Shown: in pieces, positions 1 through 14,000 of the stretch | Layout: every line of letters begins with the position of its first letter | How positions within the stretch are numbered: position 1 is the first letter of the stretch | Origin: Spirometra erinaceieuropaei | Taxonomy: Eukaryota > Platyhelminthes > Cestoda > Diphyllobothriidea > Diphyllobothriidae | DNA: 64,000 bases | Direction of reading: 5' to 3' | Assembly: GCA_902702965.1 (NCBI GenBank) | Contig: CACRXP010000089.1 | Coordinates: 469,809 to 533,808 of the forward strand | Notes under the pieces: model-generated | Database searches by the model: none | Told to the model about the DNA's origin: nothing | What the model saw: only the letters and a program-made list of their open reading frames with translations | Program-made: the position numbers and the translations under genes

Positions 1-190
1 GACTGCGGTCGGTGCGGCAAAAGTCTGCCTCACTGTGAACAAATTCACGCGTAGGTTGTCGATGCTACGCCGACTCCGCCGGACACATGGCGAACGTTGT
101 CGCCTCCGATGGTCAAACTGTTGATAGGGGGTGTGCGATCCCTGCACATCGATTGCGCCTTCTGGGCTCTGTCACTCGGACTTTCGACAA
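1..190 (+). repeat. Divergent fragment of a dispersed repeat
   Basis: The stretch around 15-130 resembles other places in the window: a segment with 'ctgcctca' followed by 'attcacgcg' recurs near 4385-4435 and, inverted, near 6505-6545. The part around 90-130, with 'cgatggtc' and 'aactgt', resembles 44670-44730, the end of a 3' tail shared by RTE-like elements. It is probably a decayed piece of that family. It is cut by the window edge and contains no coding frame I can support. Confidence 0.3.
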
Positions 191-3100
191 ACAACCACAT
201 TTAGTGACTTAGGTAGAGAAGGTGCGCAGTATCTGAAACTGTGTGCGGTCAGTGACTGATCTCATTAAATGTTGACTGGAACTCTGAGATGCTCTTTCGA
301 TTAGGAAAGATTACTTAAATAGGATTGTAACACTGATTATCAGGCGGCATAATTTTGTGATATTTTAGACACGCCAGGATGTTGGCTCTCGAATGCACCT
401 CTTTTCGGTTGGCTAAAAACCGCACTCGACAAAAAATGAGTACTTGAGTAGCATTAAGTTATTCAGAGATTTTGGGCGCTCTTATAAATACAAATCTATT
501 TAATGGAGAAAACACACAAAATTGGGTGGCAAATCGCGTCTTCTTTAAATTTTGTACTAGAAAAAGGGTATCTTTTGTTATTGAAGTCTCAAATTATGAG
601 ATTTTCTATGAATGTGAAATGTCCATTCAAATAGCGTCTGTTTAACAACTTCTTATGAAATATACAACATAGTCCACCTCCGCTGCAGCATTATATGTTC
701 CCTATATGGCCTCTTATTAATGGCTTGGGGAAGACATCGTGGAGTCAACATCGTCAACAATGTTCGGCTTCGCAAGGTAACTGTTTCCACCATGATTCTG
801 CACAGTCGCAAATTGTGTGCAATGAGAACGCAGAGTGCGGTAACTTGCTGCGTTCTACCGCCGTTACCTAAAGTACGTTCCATGCTTGCCGACTGTACTT
901 TCGTCGCGATCATTAGGATTCGGTCCTGTTGCGCAGGTCTAGAATGAATTTCCTAAGACCTTTGAGAATGGGATTCAAGTTTTGAGCACTCCTTTCGATT
1001 TACCGACCGCCACTGTGAGTCCTCTGTTATTCACAGTCCTTAGGTTTACCAGTTGACCAATTGGGGAATTTGGGCAGATGAAAAGTTTTGCGACTGATAG
1101 TTCAAATCTGCGGCTTTATATGCTTCTCCGCAAATCGTGCGTCATTAGATCAGTAGTTACCGCGTACATATTTCAAGGGTTACTGAGATGCGGACTGAAC
1201 TACCGATTCGGCCATCGGAGCCGTCTAAGAAGGGCCGGCGCAGACTGGTTGACACATGGAAACTTTTAACCCTAATAGAACATCATCGTAATCTGCGCAC
1301 TTAGTCATATCTCATGGCTTCACAGAGCCTCGAACGTGGTCAAGCATCCTTTATTTCGAGGTTACTCTGAATTTTGCAAAGGCAAGCCTCTCTGTTTGTT
1401 CGAGAACTTTGACTTTCACGCACCAGTGATCTATTTACTGACGTTTTCATTTACCGCAGACTGCGAAGACATCCTAAGCAGTGCAGTGAGTTGAAGGTAT
1501 TATGCCGTTATCAGGCAGTCGTTCATTATCGAAAAGATTGTTTTGGTTTGCTGTGGCACAGGCTCATGCCTCCGTATTAATTATGCACGATTTAGGACAT
1601 ATGACAAATTTGCCGTTGCGGATGTAGTATGCATTGGAAGTCTTGAAATGATAGCGAAGTTTTCGCATGCGTTTTCTAATAGCATCGTGCTCGTTGCTGA
1701 CACGTACAGAACATTGCAACACGGCCTGTCACAGAGACTTTTCTTCGAATAGTCCCCCAACCATCCTCTTTTCACGCAACCTGTTTGCCTAATGATACAG
1801 TGACTTATTAACTAACTACCACAATCCCATGAATAGGGTGCTTGCGTTGCCCATTTGTGTTTCTTTCAATGCTACAAGTTTGAATTGCTCGAAACACCAT
1901 GCGCTTCTTCCGTAAAGTTCACTGTTCGTACCTATACAGTTTTATCTTGTGGTGCATGACTTTTCTGAAGGCTGGCTAATTATTTTCCCATCCATATGTT
2001 TTCTTTGCAATTGCCATGGTTAGGCATGGAAATAGTTGTTACACGATTTCTAATCTCATCGTTTATTGGCAACGCTAAAGGTTCCCTATGTTATGCGTCT
2101 TAGTGTATTCTGACGTCCTATTTATATATAAAAGTGAATACTGCTTCCATTCGGGCACTTTTGGCATCAATGCCGAAACCGAAAGTCTGATACAACACAA
2201 TTCCACTAACCAGCGCCCATTAGAGGTCAACTGTATTTTGTTACGAAATGAAGAAAAATATATGTCTTTGAGAATTTCATGAGTCCGAATGTGTTCCCGC
2301 TCTAAATGACTTTGGCGTCCCCGCACGAGGTGTCGTGATTTAAGTCTATAAAAAGTTATTAATTCGCCGCGTCACGTGTACTTCTCAAGGAGCATTTATA
2401 GATGTCCCGCCTCTCCCAATGAAAAAGAGTCGGAATTCTCTATTATGTACTTTTCTTCCATTGTACATTCAAAGGCCGTGAAAATTCGGAATTTTTTTCA
2501 GCAGGCGGTACTAGGCTCTCTAGGACCCTTTATTTGAAATTTTGGCGTCGCACAATTACTACGTGCCCTCTTTGAGTCGTGACGCTTGTTGTTTGACTTC
2601 ACTATGGCAACGGAATCGCTGGTCTGACAATTTGGTGTCGGCGATTGGTCAATACCTCTGAAGTTCGTGCACTGCCGTTTACTAGGAGATGCCACGAAAC
2701 CTGAAGTCGCTATGACAACCTGTTTGGAGTCTTCTTCCTTCCTCGTTGCGCAGTCGAATACGCATAACATTTTTTCCGAGGTCAGCTCTTCTCAATGGAC
2801 TAAAATTCACAAAAGTGAGGTCAGCCCAGTTTTTAGCACCAGTTCATTCTTATTCTCTTAGAAGAAAGTACAAAACCCCACGCCAAATTCACAAAGGTTC
2901 TCATCTGTCGCAAGAGGCCTACTGGCCTAGCGCTGGCATATGACGGAAAATCACAAATCCTGATCCCCAGCGCTGAATAGGATAGCGGAATGAACAAAAA
3001 TGTACAGGATTGTGATGTGAAACGGAGTGCTTTTTGATATTACTAATATCATCAGCGAAAATCCCCCTCAAACGCCTTGGTGTTGTAAATAATTTGGAAT

Positions 3101-4179
3101 TAAAGGGTTAATGTTGTAATCGACCTAAACCACGTGGGCACTTCTAGGTAAGTGCGTCATATATTTAAATTTCTATCTCCGGATGCCTGAGGACGCTGCT
3201 GTTCTTGTTTGCCTGTTACATGTCCAAACAGGTTGCGAAGAAGGGTAGTTTAGTTTTGCAACTTTTTTCCGGAACTGTGTTAGCATGATTCTTCACCCAG
3301 AAGAACCTTATAATCTTTTGTACTGAATAGTGTTGACCTTAACTTTGCACGTTCGTAGCGACTATCTTTAATTGCCCTGGAATAAGCATGGCTCAGCATT
3401 CGTATGACAAAAGTGATTTCGTTGTCGGAACGTCATTTTGTGGTACGTAGTATAGCAACTGAAACAGTGACACCCGTTGATGTGTTGGTTGGACCAGAGA
3501 AGGGCCTCTTCAACGTCTGAGGAACAGTTGGGACTGGCAAAACACCTGTTTCACTTCCTCGTCTCACGTCACTCGGACTCTATTGCCGAAGACAGGTCAA
3601 TACCTCTAAAAGAATGCTTAAGTGCAGTACCTGACCGCGCAGACGTGTGTCGCACACGTGCTGTGTTCCTTTGTGCCACGTGAACCAAACTTCCTCAACT
3701 CGAAGCTAACATCATTGTCAGTCATCCTACGACCGCACAATGAAGAAATCTTTGTAATTCGTCTCAATCCCGAGAACTTAATTATCCCGTCATTTGAAAA
3801 CCTAACGTCAAATTTATTTTGGGTAAGCTCACACAGCAGCGGCCTTGCTATTACTCAATTCTCGTTTTGACCAGTAGCAGTACTAGGTCAATTTAACGGA
3901 GTGCAAGCCGGCGTGGTTAATTACGTCCCTTAAAGACGGTTTCTTACCTCACGCTAACGACATTTCTGTAAGTAGGGTCTTGCATCGACGAGACACAGAG
4001 GAATCCATCACCACGGCATCCCCAATGCATTCCTGTGCATAATTAACCTGACAGGCCAGAAGTCGTTGCTTGAAAGATTGTCAGTTAACGAGCTAACCTG
4101 GTCCTCTTAGTCCGTGCTGTGCGTATGTGGAGTGACTGGCTGGAAGACCGCGAGTCAGGCTTACTGACGGCTTAATGTG
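191..4179. other. No recognised gene or element
   Basis: Only short open frames occur here, with no protein family I recognise, no splice-consistent exon chain and no clear repeat. The missing first exon of the XKR gene could lie here or left of the window. I checked several GTAAG-type donors in 1-7.9 kb and none was preceded by an open frame encoding two hydrophobic segments in the required phase. Confidence 0.4.
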
Positions 4180-4530
4180 CCGCCAGTGGCACTCCCACGT
4201 TTGTGAGATCGGAGCCGCCTTCTATGAAACCCTGGTACATTCTACATGGACCAGGCCGTGTGGAGCACGCGCAGATGGGTTAATTTGATTTGTCAGCCAT
4301 TGAATCCGAGCCCATATCTGGTCGTCTAGACATTTTCATGCCATCGGGGCCTGATGGATAGAGGAGGGAGTGCGTTAGGCGCGGTGAAAGTCTGCCTCAT
4401 GATAAACCAATTCACGCGCATGTCTTCGGTGGTAGTCTTCGCACGCAACGATCCAACTGTGACATAGATGAACATTGTCATAATAGTCGCACTAAGAAAA
4501 AGCCACTTTTCCAATTTCGTGACAATTCTG
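4180..4530 (+). repeat. Second copy of the dispersed repeat seen at the window start
   Basis: The segment near 4385-4435 ('gtctgcctca' then 'ccaattcacgcgc') matches the arrangement at 15-55, with similar flanks ('ggcgcggtgaaa' against 'ggtgcggcaaaa'). An inverted copy is visible at 6505-6545 and a weaker one near 12460-12485. The copies are far diverged, so the limits are approximate. Confidence 0.35.
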
Positions 4531-7500
4531 AAGGACGTTTACTTGTTTTTTTTTAAGGGAAGCAAACGCTTAATTTGATTTAGGCCAACTTGAATCTCTT
4601 CTCTCACATGTATCAATATTCTTTTCGAGTTGAGCCAACCGAAGATAAGATTTAGTGCAGTGGTTGGCGTGACGTAAATCCTCCCTTTGAGGTGTCACAC
4701 GGGACAGGGTCTGACATATGCGAGAATTGCTACAGAAATCGTATTAAGAGGGAATCATTCAGTCTGACCTTTGTTCGCAAGGGGATCCCAGATAGGCCGC
4801 CAGCCGACAACCTTTCGAGCTACAAGTATTAGTGCGCCGCGATATTTCTCATGCGTGCCAAGTATTTTATAATGGAAATGCGCTAAAATTCCACGAGGAA
4901 GGATACATCGCAGTATCGACCTCGCCCTCTTCTCGCCGACCACTGATCCATCTCAGCCGGTCGGCTGACTGGCGATGATGTTCGCCATAGTGGCCAGTGG
5001 ACCGTAAGCCTCAAACTAACTTGTTGCACCTATGTGTTGTAGTAAATAGGGACCTCAGGTGACGCGAAGGATATGTCATATTGACCGGTAGTCCCTTTTC
5101 CACCGATGCAGCTTTGTGCGTTAGAGCAACTGAATTCGTCATTCAGGTGTCCATCTTATCCTTAGCATAAGTACACAGTGCGTTCACTTTTTAGCCACTG
5201 TCGCAAGGCACCGCATGCAAATCTGACCGCGGTAGTCGGGTTTTGGGTGGGAAAAATTCGAGAAAACAGAAAGAAAATGATAAATACAGATTAATGGTCC
5301 TCGGTTATATTTCTTTGCATTTCCAACATGCAGTTATGTCCGAAAATGTCAGTTATAGTAGAAAAGGACCTTCAGTTCACTTTCATTTCACACTCAAACC
5401 GCCACTAATTAGCCTACAAAAACTGCATTTCCCGTACGTTGCTCCCTTTTTTTCTAGAGGGTACACAATGATCCAAGTTCTTTTTGTATGCACCGGTGGG
5501 TCGTGTCGCCAATCTTATTTAAAGTCATGCTGTCGTTGCTCACCACCTGAAAGCATACGAGCTTGACATCCTTGGTGTGGCCTTCATTTCGTTGTTCCCC
5601 AATAAACACCACTAAGTCATTCAAGGTTTACCTAAACGTTTAGTTTCCATAGCTACCTCTAAGAAGCCGTTCACATTCTACAACAAAGCCGTGTCATTAA
5701 ACAACACCTCTGGATGTTCTGCCTCAATTTCGGTCCTAATTTCTTCCTAACGCGCGATTTCACTGACCTCCCATTTTTGTTATATGTAATTTTAATTTTT
5801 TCCGGTCTCCCAAATATCTCACTGGTTTTCCTTTTTGGTCAGGCAGACTTCGACATGGGTGTGGCACAGGAAGGTTAGCGGTATTGTCCTTCAACCGCAC
5901 AACAAACGTCGGTCCATCAGGGTGCGCTGTCGGGATGCGTGAAAGCGGACCTAGGCCTTGTCCGTATGGAATATTTCGTCGTTCTGCGTATATTTTCTGC
6001 AGAAACAGTTTCTGGGGGGAGCAATCCGCGTGGAATTTGCCAGTCTGATAATTTCGTTCAAAGAAAACGCGCCTTTCAATAAAGACAGTCTGTGTTGATG
6101 TCGCCATTTTCATCGACGACTCTTCAGTTGCCACCTATTACTGTATAACAAAGAGTGAATGAGGAAAAAATCGTTAGAGTGAAGTTTAGCCAGAATAAAT
6201 ACATTAAAGCAATAAGGACAAACGTCAGAGTTCAGATCGAAACGTTCAAGACATGAAAACCTTTTTTCGGCTGCGGAAGTCAATTTCACAGAACATAACG
6301 CACGGTCCAGTTAAGTCCTCAGGACAAGAGAGCGTAAATAAGAAGAATAAAGTAAAATACGCTTAATCCGATTAAACGAGACGGACGACATGATCCATTC
6401 GCCCTCCGAAGTATACTTTTACCCTCCAAGCGTACTTATATCTACAGGTGGCCATTTCGCCGTCATAAGTGATGTGTGCTAATTTCCCGAGGATGCATTG
6501 GTGAGATGCGCGTGAATTGGTTCGTAGTGAGGGAGGCTTACACAGTATTCAACTTGCTCTTCCCACTGTCACCCCTCAAACGAAGTCAGGACGACTGGAG
6601 ATGGGCGTGACCGCGGTGACTGATTTGGCCAAATCTGAGCCTCAAGCGGGTTCTTACCCAAACCTAACCTTAAATAGAACGTCAGATCTTCCACTGAGCA
6701 GAGTTTCAGCCTAGTCTTCGGTCTCTGGATGGACCGAGCTTGCATGCCAATTCACAGCGCACGTCAGCAGCCTGCATGGTCCTGATTTCCGTTATATGCA
6801 ATAGGGCTACAGATGTGTGTGGATCCATAAACATGATTTGGGGTGGTGTGCACAGGCAAGACGCCCTTAATCTTTTTCTTTCGGTTGACCTTTACGTGGC
6901 TGAGGGAAACGAGCTGACTGCTTTGTGTGGGTTATTTGAAAAGCACAAAGTAACTTTTATTTGGTGATATTAGGAACGTCATCCTTAGATGATAAATAAA
7001 TTGTAGCGTGCCTTCTCGGAGTTGGCTTTTTCGTCATTTTTTGCTTTGAAAAATGACCGTACTTCGAAATGAACCTTCCTTGATGGGCGCCTCTTATGGA
7101 AGCTATTTGGGAGAGAACCAATTACTCTGCTAATATTGTACTATAGTTAGTTTTTATTGCTCCTCCAACCACTGGAGGGGATTCAATTTTGTCGTATTAA
7201 GAGCAGACTTGATGTGTTTTTTTACATAAGACCTATCAGCAAATAACTTGGTTCCCCTCCGGACGTAAGAATACCCGAGAATGGTAGTTGCCTGCCCCGT
7301 CCTATACCGTTTTTAGAGCATTTAGCTAATGTGGTGTCAGATCATTATCATCCTACTGTTAACGATTGCAAAGGCATAATTGGCCTGCTGTCTGACGGCC
7401 TTTGTCGCCCTAGATAAGCCACAAATATATCGGTAACGATTGAGGCAAATGGATCTCTATGACAACTTCACCAATCAGTGTACCCGTCGATCAAAAATAA

Positions 7501-7907
7501 ACCGCACTTTTCAACACACAGATCACAGAGTACGTCATGAGTTAGGTGCGTCTGATACATGCACGGCGATTACATTTGTTCTTTCATGCAGTTGTACCTT
7601 CGCAAATGATAATAGAACACCTGATAGGGTCTTGCATTTCTTTGATATATTTGGCCTAAGTTAGCACAATAAACTGGAAGGTATACCTTTATTTAGCAAA
7701 AGTCTCAAAATATCAACGCGGTAGCGGAAGAAGAGAGGTTTCTTAACAATGAAAATTTTAAAAGCCACCAAGACCACTAATGTTTACGTCTGACATTAAA
7801 ATTCAGTACCTCTCTGTCTATACGTTAGTCCGTTTGCTGATGCTTCGGTTTTCTCGTAAGCCTGGTAATTTACGGCAGTGTAAACCCCATCTCAATATTA
7901 TTTTTAG
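4531..7907. other. No recognised gene; one unexplained minus-strand open frame
   Basis: The longest open frame is on the minus strand at 6134-5760 (124 residues, basic, no family recognised, no transmembrane segment). It may be chance. An inverted piece of the dispersed repeat lies at about 6505-6545. Nothing else is supported. Confidence 0.35.
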
Positions 7908-8059
7908 GTACTTAGAGATCGCAGCGATAGCAAGACGTCTGCATTATTTGAAGCTAGGCCACCTCGATGACACAGTCGTTGAAAATAGTCCTCATCTCAA
8001 AGCCTCTGCTGTGGGTTCAAAGTATTCCTACAACTCTCGTTCGACCTCCGACCTAAAGG
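7908..8059 (+). CDS. XKR exon A (first one visible)
   Basis: The acceptor is TATTTTTAG before 7908 and the donor is GG|GTAAGT after 8059, both strong. The first base finishes a codon begun in an earlier, unseen exon. The 50 codons that follow start [11 protein letters not shown], which matches the region after the second membrane segment of XK family proteins (consensus around RYLEA). A Ser/Tyr-rich linker follows. The exon ends with one base (G) that combines with TA of the next exon to make Val. Confidence 0.7.
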
Positions 8060-11000
8060 GTAAGTTGTTCCCACAGTCCGGTTCAACCCTTGACGTTTTC
8101 TCAAAGGTTGTGTTTATTTTCAGGAGGGGAGTAGGTGGATGTCTTATGCCGATCCTCATGTTTATATCTTTTTGAATGGTCAGCTGCCGTATGTGACAAA
8201 ACGCAGGCAGGCCAAGAACGTTGGAATGAATAACTTTTAGAGAATATTCTATTTGCCTGACAGTTTTTGCAGCAAGGCTACAGCTAGACCGCCTCAGCAC
8301 ATGCTTCCCTGCGTTCGATTTTACGATTCTGCTGTGCTCATGTGACAGTTCGACCGTCGCATCCGACGATGTCCACCGTGTGCTTCACAGCAAAGTGAAG
8401 TAGGCACGATGACTTATGCGTGATTTATTTTCTAATGAAGGTAGATTTACGCTGCATCTACCGCACTCTTTTCTCCCCTACTTGGACTCGGTGTCAAGAC
8501 AGAGTCAAGAAGAGCGGGAAAGGTGGTGGGCGCAGGCTGATGACATGATTGAGCCCGCATCTTGGCGCCCCATTTTACACCCCCTGACCCACGCGGCAAA
8601 TGACCAGGATTTTAAATAACAACAAGGGGGTAGATGGCGCGGCCAGAGCCGCACCTAGGCATGCCATCACTGCCGTTCGGATCCCTCGGAGTGCGAGTGT
8701 AATAAAGGCCACATTAGGAAGGATCCATTGTAGCCTGACTCTTAGACCACCGGTCAGCCGTTCCATACAAACACACAACACTGGGCTGACTGCGAGGTCC
8801 ACGTTATACTGTCGGTTGGCAACTTCACAACCCACGACTTTTAGCGCACCCTGATAGCTTCAAGCTCATGCGATTGTTTATAGTGAGGAAAATACGCTGA
8901 GTCGTTTACCTCACTCCCCCTTACCATCGTCAGGCCCAATCACTGTCCAAGCTGCTCAGTTGACAGGTGCGGAGAGTGGGCACGGCTCTATGCCCACCTG
9001 TCTGCCACCCCAAACAGACACATACAACTGGGCAGACTGCTTGGGCTGAGTTGGGGCATCAGTCAGCAGCCTCCCATGCCACGGCGCTTGACGTACCGTG
9101 ATAGTATCAGACTCGAACCATACACGCAGCAGAGGAGCCGCATGGAAACGGAGCTGAGCCGCACGCTTTCCACTTGCGTGCGAGGTAGCAGTTGGATGCT
9201 TATGGTGGGTGATGATGTTGCCTGCTCTAGATGGAGAAAGATGTGGTGTGATTTAGCCGGCGGTTGCCTACCACAGGTTTTCGTGAATGTGTATGTGGTC
9301 TAATAGGCCCGTGCGGTGACTGAATGTGCAGGTGAAGTGAGGGCAGTTGAGGCGTATGCATCGGGTATGCATTGGCGTTCTACGCGCTGGTTCATCGCCA
9401 GCCCCTGTGCGATGCATTCGCCACGGACCGACCAGGCCGATATGTGAGGTGAATGAAGGGGGACAGTGTGGACAAGATAGATCGGTGGCGTCAGTGTCGG
9501 TTTCAGTGAGGGCGTTGTAGCTGCTGGTGGTAGGCTGCGGTGTGTGGGGTGGGTTATGTATTGTGCGTGTGCAGTATGTGCGAGGTGTTTCGAAATTGTG
9601 GTGAATTGCGCTTTCGTGGATACGCATGTATCCTAGAAGTCCAATGCGGTGAGTAAATGTGCGTGGGCAGTGTGGACAGGGGAGGCCGGTAGGGCGAGTG
9701 AATGTGGGTACTTCAGACACTGCTTCGATGGATTCGCAAGTGACCAACCAGGCCGATGTGTGAGGTGAAGGTGCGATCGCAATGTCGATAGGTATGGACC
9801 TAGTCCATATCGCTGGTGTTGGCGGTGCTGAGGTTGATAGTTGTGCGGTGTGTTTGGATCGAGTGCAGTCGTGGTAGGAGCAGGAGCCTTCACAGCGGAT
9901 GCTGGGGCGACGGAGGAGGATGACAGTGGGGGTTCGAGAGTGCGGTCAGTGTTGACTGTCAGAGTGGGGGACGAGGCAAAGGTGGACGGCAGAACATCGG
10001 GTGGTGTCGTCCAGGTGCCGCAGTTGGTACGAAGACGTCCAATGAGAGCAATTTAGGCCCGGAACTTCCGCTGGCATACTGGGTAGTTTGAAGATCGTTG
10101 ATTGTTGGCGTTGCGAGACGGGACTGTTGAAATTTGTGAACCTCGCGTTTGGCTTTGGCGGGGTTGGTGCGGTTGGCTTTGTAGACCGCTGCGTCTGTTC
10201 TCACTGCCATCCACGAGGTCTTCTCTGTTGGTCGGGTCGATTTGCAGGCGCCAGAGGGAAGTCTACGGTGTTCGTGTAGCGCCCGATTCACCATGTCGGC
10301 GGGATCGCGTGGCGACATTTTCATAGAAGAGTCGTTTGGATAACCGCTTGTCATTCATGCGCACGAAGTGGCCGCTCCAGCGCAGTTACAGTTGTCTAAG
10401 CATGGCGTAGATGCTGAGGATTCCCGTCTGTTCCAGTATGTCCGTGACCGGGATCCTGTCCTGCCACCTCAGCTTCAATATCCGTCGGAGACAGCTGAAG
10501 CTTAAGTGGTTGAGTCTTCTTGCCTGCTTCTTGTACACCGTCCAAGTCTCCACTCCATACAGCAGCGTCGACAGGATAACCGCTTTGTACATCCTCATTT
10601 TGATGTTGATGTGGAGACCGTGCCAATCGGAGAATGTGCTTCACAGACGGCCGAAGTCTTGGCTGGCTTTGGAGCACCGGCGGACCACTTCATCGCCGAT
10701 CTTGGTGGTGCGGGGAAGGGTGCTGCCCACGTTGATGAAGTTGTCCACGGCTTGTAGTTGGACAACACTCACGTTGATTTGGGGTGCGACATGGGTCGCG
10801 CCGGGTGGCGGTTGATGCATAACCAGCGTTTTCTACTTGTTGGTGATGACACCCAATAGATGTTTTGGCAGATTTTTTAATGATTATTATTGATCCACCT
10901 GTGAATAACGATGCCTTGATGGTATTCGAACCCAGGACAACAAGCGGAGGACTTCAGTACAACCAACGCTATCGCCACCTGAGCTACGAGGCATGAATTA

Positions 11001-14000
11001 CGTGAGCCTGATAGTCGTCTGCTGGATTCTAGGTGGGCTGCTTAGGAAAGCGTGCTTGGGCAGTCAGCTTACTGTATCTCTGCACAGCAGTCTTTCCCTC
11101 CCTCCCCCGCTCTGGACGGACGAATTTTGGATGTCGTGACAGTGCATGTCAGCCTTATCGGCTCCTTTGCCCCCTGCCTAGCCGGCGGGGCCAGTTCATT
11201 CGTGACGTATTCACTTGGCGTGGTGATCGTTTGGCTCTTGTTGTCTCTTGAATGTTTGCCAATCAGACGCGGTAAAACAAGTTTCGGATTTGTACCTGTA
11301 AATGTACGTTTACATTTTGCAGGTGTCCATGCGATTAGCAGTCGTAGCTTATCCCTGCTGGTGTGTTGCGTTGCGTTGGCGTACTGGTAGGGTGGCAAAA
11401 ATTTACCTATTTACGCATAGAGATTGTGGTTGACGAATGTTTCTCCCACTGGCTAGCCGAAACCCAACCTTGTCTCAGCCTCATGCTCAAAGTTCCTTTT
11501 TAAATGTACATGAATTAGTGGATTCAGTGACCTGGAGGTTATTTGCAATCTGTAGCATTTTTTTCTTACTCCCCATCCCCCCCAGTAGACGGCGAAACGG
11601 CTGCCGCCTTGCCAGAGCGTATTCAAAAGTTGCGCAACTTGCGGCGTTACTATATCCGCTGTGATTTTGATGCCGCTGCTGTCACTTTGGCCGATGCTGT
11701 CTTAGGTGCCGGACCATTCGCCGTCACCCAGGGTGCACTCTTCATGCGTCGTGTAATGATGGATCATCTAATGCCCAAATCTACTGGTAAGAATTATAGG
11801 CTTTTTGCCAAAAACAAGGTCGAAAAATCTCGTATTGTATTGTCACGTCCTCTATTTGACGCTAAATCACAAGTTTTGTTTATGTTCAGTTCAGTTCATT
11901 TTTCTTAAGGGAAAAATAGGCGAGCGTCCTTGAACTTCCTACTGGTTACAAGTCGTTGAAAAAGCACTGATAAGTGCTAAATTGAAAAAGGCATTTTGCA
12001 CATAATTATAGACAGCTGCAACCAGTAGGTAAAGATTAATAATTAACGGCTACTCACTAATTGCAAGTAGTATAGGCGTGGTCTACTTTTCTCGGATCCG
12101 GCGCCGATTTCCTCACCATAGACAACCGATCACGCTCTGAAACTGCTGCGACGTACTAACAGTCTTGACATCTAAAATTGCCAACTGACACAATAACACA
12201 TTCCTACTTAGGACTGAGGGTCAGACCTAAGTTCCTCTTTGATGTGGTGTTTACTGCACTGATTTGTCCGCGATCAGAGATGCTCTCTATGAAGCCTGCT
12301 ACTTTTGCAATTAGGGACCAGAACGTGTGCCGTATGCATGGACGGGCTGTTTACCTGTCAGCTACTCCCCACGCCAGTTCTCGTGGTCTTTACTATGTCT
12401 TTCCATTCAAATGCGATTGTCACGAGAAGAGCGACTGAAGTGGACGCCGTGGAGTTCTGACCCACCGCAAACAGATTCACGCGCCAATATCCACTGCTTC
12501 TTTTTCAGCACAGTAATGATGCTCATCGCTTGCAATGGACGAATTATGCTCACCCGATCAGATGTCCCACGGCACACTACGCAGCAAATATGCACTAATG
12601 TGCACTGGATAAATTACACGACGGTTCAAAGGGGTCTATATTTTAAAACTGTCCATTTACATTGGTTTAAGCCCCTGTGCGAGTCCGAAGGCTTAATACA
12701 ACCTGGTGGTTGCATGTTCCTTGCAGCGAGGACCTGAGACTCGGATATTCGGGTTTATAGCAAACTAACGCCAATAAACTTTTAATTGGCCAACGCAGCG
12801 CATGAGTTTGCTTTTTACTGCAAATTAATTCAAAACATTGCTGCATTGTCGCAAGTTGACGCACATTTCCTGATCCATCCTCCTCCGTCATTCCCGCTTT
12901 TCGGATTGACCCACCGTTAGAACGGATAACACTAAGGCTCAAATATTTGCAAAACGCAGGATTTGTTTCTCGCCAACTTAAGGATGTTTACTCCCTATTA
13001 AGATCAAGACTACCGGCAACACGATATGATTGACCACTCACCTATGCCCTTGCTTCAAGTGAAGAAAAGTATTTTCAGACGACAAATTGAGGTTTCGAAG
13101 CTTCATTGGAAGTCCACGTTTTTTCCGGAGGGGCATTGACGCTTGGGAAGTTTATATTTTAAAGTTGTGAAAATCCCCACCACTATGTTCAGAAGAGACA
13201 GTGGCGAGTGAACGTTCCTTTCGGTAAATTCTCATCAGGCCAATACATCTACATAGGGAGGGGTACAGTGAGTGAAACAAAAATCGATAAAAGTTAGGTT
13301 TTAAATTACAGGCTCGGCAAGAGCGGAAGGGCGCCGAAATACGCGGTCACTACTTGGAGTAGATTTTGAGAGGTTTTTGAAGGAAGTAGACTTCAAGTCC
13401 TCGTAAGTTGTCTCCAGTCAATTTGAATCTAACTGCCCGAGGCGCTAGTAAGAACCGCAGTTCCAGTCCACAGAAGGATAACACCTGCAAGTATTTCCTT
13501 CAAAATACTTCTAACTTCTGCATGATCGTATGTTCACTTCGTTGCCCCGTACAGCTTAACAAGAATTGTGGACGGCGCTGAGTCAAATTCTGAATTCGCT
13601 CTTTACTATGGTTACACTACATTTGCATTCTTCAGTTAACGACAACAGCAGCAAAGAAATTTTAAGATTTTCCGTTTCTGATACCACGCCAGAACGCAGA
13701 CACCTGAACTTTGCCATTGTTGCCCATACCTCCATCGATTTGCACTGCTCACAGCGTGCCACTTCTCTCTTTCGCATTCGCGAATCGCCCCCGGGGTTGG
13801 TTATCCATGTCCGACAACTAATTTTAAACTCTGCACTCACCCTTGTCAGGTGGCCTCGGAGTACACTGGCTATTTATGGACTCAGAAGCAGTCTTCAATA
13901 CCGGCAGAAGAATTTTTGGCCGCTGTGTGCGATTGTTTCTTTTCTGAAAGGCACACATTCTTGTACCTAGCGATTTCAGCGTTCTCTGTGATTAAACAAA

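Noticed and set aside
5760..6134. 124-residue minus-strand gene
   Set aside because: No domain, no splice or promoter support, and codons look like background.
10890..10996. Functional tRNA gene
   Set aside because: Acceptor and T stems have mismatches and the anticodon arm does not fold well.
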